12,893 nt of DNA from JBAXTE01 sp038240835. GTDB lineage: Bacteria; Bacteroidota; Bacteroidia; Bacteroidales; WCHB1-69. The notes under the pieces are model-generated. The model searched no databases. It had not been told where the DNA came from and worked only from the letters and a program-made list of their open reading frames with translations. The stretch is from assembly GCA_038240835.1 (NCBI GenBank), contig JBBRGJ010000092.1:1-12893 (forward strand), written 5' to 3'. A program made the position numbers and the translations under genes. The stretch's first letter is position 1. Every line of letters begins with the position of its first letter. Below are positions 6,051 through 11,858 of the stretch, one piece after another.

Positions 6051-6863
6051 ATGAAAAAATTATCAAAAGCTCTTAAAGCTATTTCCCAAATAATTAAAAA
6101 CCCTTATCTGCTCAATCTTATTCTTGCTGAAGAACAAACGATGAAACGTTTGTTCTTTGATAAATTCAAAACGATTAAACACTTAAAACAGATTTCTCTT
6201 ACTGAGTTTTTTATGGATCAATCAAAAGTAATTGTCACTCCGTTTGCGTATTTGAGTGGAGCCTCATTGCCTACTGATTTAGCCCTGCTTCAGTTAGTTA
6301 GCAAGAAACATCTGGTGCAAAATTATTTAGAAATTGGAACTTGGCGTGGAGAAAGTGTTGCCAATGTTGCCCCATTTGTGAAAAACTGTTACTCCCTAAA
6401 TATTGGCGACGAAACCATGAGAGAGATGAAATTGGAAGATGATTATGTGAATATGCATCGCTTTTTTTCAAAAGATATTCCTAATGTTAATCACCTTTTT
6501 GGTTATTCTCAATCGTTTGATTTTGAAAAAATAAATACAAAATTTGATTTAATTTTTTTAGATGGAGACCATCACACCGAAGCTGTTGAAAATGACACTC
6601 GAAGAATATTGTCTCTATTAAAAGATGAAAACTCTATCATTGTTTGGCACGATGCACAAATAGATCCAGAAACTCCTCGCTACGAGGTGTTAATGGGGAT
6701 TTATAGTGGAATGCCACAAGAAAAGCATAAACATATATTTTTAGTAAGTAACTCGTTGTGTGCTATATATTATCCCTTTGAGATTCCCTCTCAGGATTTT
6801 AGCGAGAACAAGGCTCCTGTTAGTTATTTTTCAGTCGAGATTGTCAAAAAAGATATTATCTAA
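6051..6863 (+). CDS. class I SAM-dependent methyltransferase (Methyltransf_24-like)
   Basis: This is probably a sugar O-methyltransferase that modifies the saccharide made by the two upstream genes; the acceptor is inferred from context only. It has 270 residues. Residues 1-60 are a basic, helical N-terminal extension. SAM-binding motif I is LEIGTWRGES (93-102). FDLIFLDGDHHTEAVENDT (165-183) carries a metal/acceptor-type DGDHH, and IIVWHDAQIDPETPRYEV (196-213) adds another acidic/His cluster. This DGDHH plus WHD pattern is found in the Methyltransf_24 and CmcI-like groups. No membrane segment is evident. It lies 8 bp behind the flippase gene and is the last gene of the cassette. A 125-bp spacer with the tetR promoter follows. 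Confidence 0.85.
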   Translation: MKKLSKALKAISQIIKNPYLLNLILAEEQTMKRLFFDKFKTIKHLKQISLTEFFMDQSKVIVTPFAYLSGASLPTDLALLQLVSKKHLVQNYLEIGTWRGESVANVAPFVKNCYSLNIGDETMREMKLEDDYVNMHRFFSKDIPNVNHLFGYSQSFDFEKINTKFDLIFLDGDHHTEAVENDTRRILSLLKDENSIIVWHDAQIDPETPRYEVLMGIYSGMPQEKHKHIFLVSNSLCAIYYPFEIPSQDFSENKAPVSYFSVEIVKKDII

Positions 6864-6930
6864 CTTATTGATTTGTTTTATCTTGACATCAATTGTGAAA
6901 TATTTATTGTTAAACACATGTTAAAGTATA

Positions 6931-6959
6931 TTGTTTTTAGAAAATTATATTTACTTTTG
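6931..6959 (+). promoter_or_regulatory. tetR promoter
   Basis: TACTTTTG (6952-6959) matches the Bacteroidota -7 consensus TAnnTTTG, with TTG at 6931-6933 placed 18 bp upstream as a -33 element. Transcription would start near 6965, inside the inverted repeat that follows. That is where a bound repressor would block it. Confidence 0.6.
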
Positions 6960-6979
6960 ACCGTTCAAACAAAACGGTC
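6959..6979 (+). promoter_or_regulatory. TetR-family operator, site 1
   Basis: GACCGTT (6959-6965) and AACGGTC (6973-6979) form a perfect 7-bp inverted repeat with a 7-bp spacer, directly after the -7 box and 10 bp before the tetR ATG. The right half and its flank (AACAAAACGGTCGAAA) recur before tolC with one change. The dimeric regulator encoded next is the likely ligand, giving autorepression. Confidence 0.75.
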
Positions 6980-6988
6980 GAAATTCAA

Positions 6989-7573
6989 ATGATAACAAAA
7001 GAAGAAACTAGAGATGCTATAATTCAGATTGCTAGAAATATTTTTGGAAAATATGGGTTTCAAAAAACTTCGATGAATCAAATAGCAAATGCCAATCGTA
7101 AAGGTAAAAGTTCATTATATTATTATTTCAACAGCAAAGAGGATGTATTTAAAGCTGTTCTTGAACAAGAGACTTCTATGTTACGTGGCGAAATAATGGC
7201 TACTATTGCCGAATATGATGATCCTAAAGATAAATTAAAAGCGTATGTAAATATTCGCATGAACGGATTCGAAAAATTATTAAATTTATACGATGCTATT
7301 AAAAATGAGTATTTAAGTCACCTGCAATTTATCGAAAATGCTCGAAAAAGTCATGATGAAGCTGAAATAAATACCATTAAATCTATCCTTGATGATGGAA
7401 TAGAAAGAGGCTTTTTTGCTATCCCAAATTCTACTGCTGCTGCTATGGCTATAGTAACTGCTATGAAAGGGTTGGAATATCCATTCTTTGTTTCCCAAGA
7501 TTCCCCAGATCAAGTAAATACTCAAATTGAAGCGCTCTTGAATATTCTTTTTTATGGAATATCAGTTCGCTGA
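6989..7573 (+). CDS. TetR/AcrR-family transcriptional regulator
   Basis: This is a 194-residue one-domain-plus-ligand-domain repressor. The N-terminal helix-turn-helix has the standard pattern: IIQIARNIFGKYGFQKTSMN (11-30), then QIANANRKGKSSLYYYFNSK (31-50). GKSSLYYYF is the recognition-helix region. The rest is all-helical, the part that binds the inducer and dimerises; nothing indicates which ligand. It probably represses itself and the tolC-hlyD-permease operon downstream through the two related sites at 6959-6979 and 7593-7613. The start is the ATG 10 bp behind site 1, and there is no Shine-Dalgarno sequence. The gene ends 89 bp before tolC, so partial co-transcription is possible. The length and organisation are ordinary for the family. 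Confidence 0.93.
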   Translation: MITKEETRDAIIQIARNIFGKYGFQKTSMNQIANANRKGKSSLYYYFNSKEDVFKAVLEQETSMLRGEIMATIAEYDDPKDKLKAYVNIRMNGFEKLLNLYDAIKNEYLSHLQFIENARKSHDEAEINTIKSILDDGIERGFFAIPNSTAAAMAIVTAMKGLEYPFFVSQDSPDQVNTQIEALLNILFYGISVR

Positions 7574-7592
7574 TTTTTTTTGTCATAAATTC

Positions 7593-7613
7593 GACTAAAT
7601 GAACAAAATGGTC
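7593..7613 (+). promoter_or_regulatory. TetR-family operator, site 2 (upstream of tolC)
   Basis: This 21-bp stretch runs from GAC (7593-7595) to GTC (7611-7613), the same spacing as site 1. It shares AACAAAA[C/T]GGTCGAAA with site 1. Its left half (GACTAAA) is degenerate, so it is a weaker palindrome. It lies 49 bp before the tolC start. No exact -7 box could be placed beside it. Confidence 0.65.
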
Positions 7614-7662
7614 GAAAGTTTAAAATTCTAGTTAACCAATTTAAAAAAATGAAAATAGTAAA

Positions 7663-9141
7663 ATGAAAAAGATTAAAAAATGTGAATTGTCCAAACAAAG
7701 TTTTATTAAAAACCATCTATCGGTTTTAATAATCCTTTTGGTTTTTGGAATTACAAATCAAATGGCTGATGCACAAACTATTCTAACTCAAGTGAAATGT
7801 CGTGAAATGGCTCTTACCCACAACAAGAATTTGCAGTCGTCGAGCGAAAAGATTGCGATGACGACCGATTTAAGGAAGTCTGCATTTACCCAATTCTTGC
7901 CTAGTTTAGATTTTACGGGAACTTATACGCATGTAAATAAGCAGTTTGAAATATTGAGTGAGGATAAATATTTACCTATTTATAAGTTTGATCCAACCAC
8001 GATGTCTTTAAAACCTGATTTGTTCACTATTGGCGGTCAGCCAGTTATTATGGAAGATGGCAATCCGTTGTTTAACAATTATGCTTATTTGCCAAAAGAT
8101 CAGTTGAAAATGGGATCGAAAAATATTTATCTATTAAATACAGGGATTATTCAACCAGTTTTTCTAGGTGGAAAACTTCAGAGTTTATATAGAGTTGCCA
8201 AAATTAATGAAGAAATTTCGGAACAAAGTCATCTTTTAGAGACTTCTGAAGTAATTCTAAAATTGGATGAATCTTTTTGGCGTGTAATTACCGTGCAAGA
8301 GAAGTTAAAAGTAGCTCAAGAGTACAAAAAACTTATCGATAAACTTGTTTCTGATCTTGAAAACTTAAAAATAGAAGGAATTATTACGAGCAATGATGTG
8401 TTGAAAGCTAAAGTAAAACAAAGCGAAGCGAACCTCCTGTTGTACAAAGCAACCAATGGACTTAAACTATCGAAAATGGCTTTGTGTCAACAAATTGGAT
8501 TGTCGTTGGATTCAGATATTAAGGTAGATGCCGATTTGAATTATCGCTCAAGTTTTGTGTTAGATAGTGCATATCGCAACATTGCAGTAACCAATCGTCC
8601 TGAAATTGAAATGTTGAAAAATGCAGTTAAATTAACCAATGAAGCTGCAAATGTAGCTCGCTCTAGATTTTTACCCGATGTGGTTTTAACGGCTAATTAT
8701 ACCATGGCAAACCCAAATCCATACACAGGTTTTACCAACGATTTTGGAGGAGATTGGAATATTGGTTTGGTCGCTAGAGTTCCAATTTTTCATTGGGGCG
8801 ATCGAATTCATACCATGAATGCTGCTCGACATGTGCAAAAAATTAGTGAGCTTAAATTGCAAGAAACTCAAGAAATGATTAGCCTTCAAGCACAACAAGC
8901 TGTAAATCTCTACAACGAAGCTTTGCGAAAAATTGATTTTGCCCAAATCACCCTCGATCAAACGGAAGAAAATTTAAAACAAACGAATGATAATTTTACA
9001 GAAGGATTGGTGAAAACCACGGATGTATTAGAAGCCCAATTGTTATGGCAAAAAGCTTACAACGAACTCATTGATGCAAAATCTGATTTCAGAATTCAAG
9101 AGTCTAATTTGCAAAAAGTAATGGGAGGAGTGAAACTGTAG
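7663..9141 (+). CDS. TolC-family outer-membrane efflux protein
   Basis: This is the outer-membrane channel of a tripartite export system. It has 492 residues. Residues 1-38 form a signal peptide: basic N-terminus, hydrophobic VLIILLVFGI, and likely cleavage after ADA before Gln38. Two homologous outer-membrane efflux repeats follow. The first has helix QVKCREMALTHNKNLQSS and strand FLPSLDFTGTYTHV, ending at IIQPVFLGGKLQSLYRV. The second has ARSRFLPDVVLTANYTMANP, RVPIFHWGDRI and NFTEGLVKTTDVLEAQLLWQ. About 60 residues (roughly 95-155) are inserted in the first strand hairpin, which would lengthen the extracellular loop. The start at 7663 is fixed because the ATG at 7649 meets a stop after five codons. 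The stop TAG is followed at once by heptad repeats. It is the first structural gene of the operon behind tetR. Confidence 0.93.
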   Translation: MKKIKKCELSKQSFIKNHLSVLIILLVFGITNQMADAQTILTQVKCREMALTHNKNLQSSSEKIAMTTDLRKSAFTQFLPSLDFTGTYTHVNKQFEILSEDKYLPIYKFDPTTMSLKPDLFTIGGQPVIMEDGNPLFNNYAYLPKDQLKMGSKNIYLLNTGIIQPVFLGGKLQSLYRVAKINEEISEQSHLLETSEVILKLDESFWRVITVQEKLKVAQEYKKLIDKLVSDLENLKIEGIITSNDVLKAKVKQSEANLLLYKATNGLKLSKMALCQQIGLSLDSDIKVDADLNYRSSFVLDSAYRNIAVTNRPEIEMLKNAVKLTNEAANVARSRFLPDVVLTANYTMANPNPYTGFTNDFGGDWNIGLVARVPIFHWGDRIHTMNAARHVQKISELKLQETQEMISLQAQQAVNLYNEALRKIDFAQITLDQTEENLKQTNDNFTEGLVKTTDVLEAQLLWQKAYNELIDAKSDFRIQESNLQKVMGGVKL

Positions 9142-9199
9142 GACAGTTAACAGTGATCAGTCAACAGTTAACAGCGCGAAGCGCGTCTAAAGGAACTTG
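9142..9199 (+). repeat. composite repeat, copy D: CAG heptads plus GCGC-GAA-GCGC core
   Basis: Five NNCAGNN units (GACAGTT, AACAGTG, ATCAGTC, AACAGTT, AACAGCG) start on the base after the tolC stop. GCGC-GAA-GCGC (9174-9184) follows, a perfect 4-bp stem with a GAA loop. It contains the heptamer GCGAAGC, known from biophysical work as an unusually stable DNA mini-hairpin. The tail TCTAAAGGAACTTG leads into the GACTG array. Confidence 0.85.
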
Positions 9200-9297
9200 G
9201 ACTGAAGACTGCGAACTGAAGACTGGCGACTGAAGACTGGCGACTGCGAACTGAAGACTGCGGACTGAAGACTGGCGACTGCGAACTGAAGACTGAA
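9200..9297 (+). repeat. heptanucleotide array, 14 units of GACTGNN type
   Basis: Fourteen units in exact 7-bp register, mixing GACTGAA, GACTGGC, GACTGCG and AACTGAA. A higher-order period of 35 bp (five units) is visible: the order GACTGAA, GACTGGC, GACTGCG, AACTGAA occurs at 9228 and again at 9263. The GACTG core is the reverse complement of the CAGTC in the heptads left of the hairpin core. Confidence 0.92.
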
Positions 9298-9313
9298 AGC
9301 CTGGAGAATTGAG

Positions 9314-9369
9314 AAAAGTCAGCAGTCGGCAGTCAGCAGTCAGGAGCGAAGCTCGTCTAAAGGAACTTG
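9314..9369 (+). repeat. composite repeat, copy E: CAGTC heptads plus GAGC-GAA-GCTC core
   Basis: AAAAGTC, AGCAGTC, GGCAGTC and AGCAGTC lead into GAGC (9344-9347), GAA and GCTC (9351-9354), a perfect 4-bp mini-hairpin, and the tail GTCTAAAGGAACTTG. From 9354 onward it is identical to copy D from 9184 for 42 bp, including the first heptads of the array. Copies D and E are therefore a duplication with a 170-bp period. Confidence 0.88.
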
Positions 9370-9532
9370 GACTGAAGACTGCGAACTGAAGACTGCGGAC
9401 TGAAGACTGGCGACTGGCGACTGAAGACTGCGGACTGAAGACTGGCGACTGAAGACTGGCGACTGCGAACTGAAAGACTGGTGACTGAAGACTGGCGACT
9501 GAAGACTGGAAAACTGCGAACTGAAGACTGAA
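9370..9532 (+). repeat. heptanucleotide array, about 23 units of GACTGNN type
   Basis: Fifteen units run in register to 9474. After a single extra A at 9475 come five more units, and after another extra A at 9511 a final three (AACTGCG, AACTGAA, GACTGAA). The unit types are as in the array at 9200. The single-base insertions at the far end suggest that this part is older. The remaining 74 bases up to hlyD are AT-rich with no repeat and no TAnnTTTG box. Confidence 0.92.
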
Positions 9533-9606
9533 AAAATAAAACATTGAAACTTAAAGAAAGAAATTTAAAACAATACAAACAATCAATCAAATAATAATAT
9601 ACTAAA

Positions 9607-10599
9607 ATGAAAAAGAAAAATAAAGATTTAAGAACTGGGTTAATTGCGTTAATAGTAGTGGTGGTTATCATTTTTATTATTGGAATTATCATCAATCGTC
9701 CTGAGCCGGTCATTATTCAGGGGGAAGTAGTGGCTACAGAAGTTCGTATTTCGGGGAAAATTCCTGGTCGGATTGATCGGTTTATGGTCGAAGAGGGGTC
9801 GCAGGTGAAAGAGGGTGATACTTTGGTGATAATTGACAGTCCGGAGCTTATGGCAAAAATGGAACAAGCAAGTGCAGCCGAAAATGCTGCTTCTGCTCAA
9901 AATAAAAAAGCGCATAAAGGTGCTCGTAAAGAATTGATATTGGGTGCTTTTGAGATGTGGCAAAAGGCAAAAGTAGGACTAGATATTTCAAAAGTTTCCT
10001 TCGACCGAGTGCAACGTTTGTTCGAAAAAGGAGCCATTCCTGCGCAAAAACGCGACGAAGTGGAAGCGCAATATAAGGCAGCGGTTGCCACTGCAAATGC
10101 GGCTAAGTCGCAATACGATATGGCTTCGAATGGTGCCGATAGCGAAGATAAAGAGGCTGCTTCTGCATTAGTTGACCGTGCAAGAGGTGCTGTAAATGAA
10201 GTGAAATCGTATATGTTAGACAAAATGTTGGTCTCTCCAATCAACGGCGAAGTTTCTGAAATTTATCCCAAAAGAGGCGAGTTGGTTGGAACAGGTGCAC
10301 CAATTATGAGTATTGTCGACTTAAACGACGTTTGGTTTACTTTTAATGTACGTGAAGATTTATTGGGCGATCTAAAAGTTGGGAAAGTTTTTAAAGTAAA
10401 AGTTCCTGCATTAAATAATCAAGAAGTAGAGGTGAAAGTTAATTTCGTGAAAGCATTGGCTTCGTTTGCAACTTGGAAAGCAACAAAAACAACAGGTCAA
10501 TTTGATGCCAAAACATTCGAAATTCACGCTCGTCCAACTGCTAAAGTGGCTAATTTACGTCCTGGTATGACCGCTATTTTTGAAAAAGATTTAAAATAA
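9607..10599 (+). CDS. HlyD-family periplasmic adaptor (membrane fusion protein)
   Basis: This adaptor links the inner-membrane permeases to the TolC-type channel. It has 330 residues. One N-terminal transmembrane helix (about 11-29) anchors it in the inner membrane. The first half of the lipoyl domain is EVRISGKIPGRIDRFMVEEGSQVKEGDTL (45-73). A long Ala/Lys-rich helical hairpin spans about 78-205 and would contact TolC. The second lipoyl half is SPINGEVSEIYPKRGELVGTG (210-230), then a beta-barrel domain with LNDVWFTFNVREDLLG and the closing LRPGMTAIFEKD. The order and length fit YbhG/EmrA-type adaptors of ABC-2 exporters. It lies 465 bp after tolC, separated by repeats, with no visible promoter of its own. 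The first permease gene follows after 50 bp. Confidence 0.92.
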   Translation: MKKKNKDLRTGLIALIVVVVIIFIIGIIINRPEPVIIQGEVVATEVRISGKIPGRIDRFMVEEGSQVKEGDTLVIIDSPELMAKMEQASAAENAASAQNKKAHKGARKELILGAFEMWQKAKVGLDISKVSFDRVQRLFEKGAIPAQKRDEVEAQYKAAVATANAAKSQYDMASNGADSEDKEAASALVDRARGAVNEVKSYMLDKMLVSPINGEVSEIYPKRGELVGTGAPIMSIVDLNDVWFTFNVREDLLGDLKVGKVFKVKVPALNNQEVEVKVNFVKALASFATWKATKTTGQFDAKTFEIHARPTAKVANLRPGMTAIFEKDLK

Positions 10600-10649
10600 A
10601 AATCATCGAAAATTTTTAGGACACTAGTAATTAAATAATAAAAATAGAT

Positions 10650-11828
10650 ATGTCAACTGATTTTTTCAGCGCCTTTATCAATACATTTAAACGTGAGCTT
10701 GTGAGAATAGTAAGCCGCCCAATTTATCTGCTAACCACAGTGGCTGTGATGGGATTTTGTTATCTCTTTTTTCTTACGCTTTTTGAGGAAGGATTGCCTA
10801 ATAAAATGCCCATGGCAATGGTCGATTTAGATAACTCTTCGCTGTCTCGACAATTTACTAGAAACCTTGCTGTAACTCAACAAGCGGATGTTTGTATGCA
10901 TTTAAATAGTCATACAGAAGCACGAAAAGAGATGCAAAAAGGGAAAATTTATGCTTTTGTAGAAATTGAAAATGGATTTGCTCAGAAAGTGCTCTCCAAT
11001 CGTCGCCCAAAAATTACTTTTTATGTAAATGAGAGCTATTTAGTTGCCGGTTCGTTATTGTACAAAGACATTAGTTATATGAGTGTGCTTACATCTGGAG
11101 CCATGCAGCGTCAGGTGCTAAGAGCAAGAGGAGTGGATGAAAGTAAAATGATGGGAATTATTCAACCCATTGTCATCGATAATCACTCTATTGGAAATCC
11201 GTGGGCAAATTATGGTATTTATCTCCTAAATCTGCTGTTCCCCGGAGTTTTACAACTGATTATTCTCTCCATCACCGTGTTCGCAATTGGTGTGGAATTA
11301 AAAGAACGCACGTCACACCTATGGATGAGTAGCGCCAACAACTCAATTTTTATCGCACTTACGGCCAAACTTTTACCCTATACCATTCTTTTATCAGCGT
11401 TGGGAATGATTGCAAATATTCTGTTGTTTAACTTTATGAACTATCCCCTAAACTCAAGCATCGTTTGGATGTTTTTAGCTACGTTCTTGTTCGTAGTTGC
11501 ATATCAAGCAATTGGTGTGTTAATTATCGGAATTGTTCCTGTATTGAGAGATGGTATTACACTGGTGGCTTTTTATGGCTTACTCGGATTTACCTATGCC
11601 GGTTTCACCTTTCCGATTGAACAGATGCCATATGCGGTGCAAATATTTGATAAGTTTTTCCCTATCAGATATTATTTTAAAATTTATGTAGATCAGGCAT
11701 TGCATGGAGCCGATTTGAAATACTCATTTTTCTCATTTATTGCACTGGCGCTTTTCCTGCTCTTGCCATTAGTGGTGCTAAAACGATTGAAGAATGCTGC
11801 AATAAAAGAGAATATGCCAATCAATTAG
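10650..11828 (+). CDS. ABC-2 type transporter permease, first subunit
   Basis: This is an inner-membrane exporter subunit of the ABC-2 family (YhhJ/YbhR-like). It has 392 residues. One transmembrane helix (about 24-44) follows a short cytoplasmic start. A periplasmic domain of about 130 residues comes next, containing MVDLDNSSLSRQFTRNL (58-74). Five hydrophobic helices follow from about 188 to the end, with the family signature FTYAGFTFPIEQMP (314-327). LKERTSHLWMSS (217-228) fits the cytoplasmic coupling segment of ABC-2 proteins. It ends in a basic tail. It lies 50 bp after hlyD and 30 bp before a second, related permease; the pair probably forms a heterodimer. No Walker motif is present, so ATP must be supplied by another protein. 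Confidence 0.9.
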   Translation: MSTDFFSAFINTFKRELVRIVSRPIYLLTTVAVMGFCYLFFLTLFEEGLPNKMPMAMVDLDNSSLSRQFTRNLAVTQQADVCMHLNSHTEARKEMQKGKIYAFVEIENGFAQKVLSNRRPKITFYVNESYLVAGSLLYKDISYMSVLTSGAMQRQVLRARGVDESKMMGIIQPIVIDNHSIGNPWANYGIYLLNLLFPGVLQLIILSITVFAIGVELKERTSHLWMSSANNSIFIALTAKLLPYTILLSALGMIANILLFNFMNYPLNSSIVWMFLATFLFVVAYQAIGVLIIGIVPVLRDGITLVAFYGLLGFTYAGFTFPIEQMPYAVQIFDKFFPIRYYFKIYVDQALHGADLKYSFFSFIALALFLLLPLVVLKRLKNAAIKENMPIN

Positions 11829-11858
11829 TCATGAAAACTTGCTAATCAAACAATCAAA

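Noticed and set aside
6864..6930. Rho-independent terminator after the methyltransferase gene
   Set aside because: No GC-containing stem followed by a T-run could be found; only weak AT-rich partial palindromes are present.
7649..7666. Five-codon leader peptide overlapping the tolC start (ATGA overlap)
   Set aside because: An ATG followed by a stop is easily met by chance in this AT-rich stretch, and nothing supports its translation.
9142..9532. CRISPR-like or protein-coding interpretation of the tolC-hlyD spacer
   Set aside because: The block is pure heptads with a 170-bp duplication. There are no spacers and no frame conserved across the repeat.
9161..9713. Two minus-strand open frames rich in Ser, Gln, Phe and Val
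   Set aside because: They are translations of the GACTGNN arrays; different frames give the same peptide pattern. One also runs antisense into hlyD.
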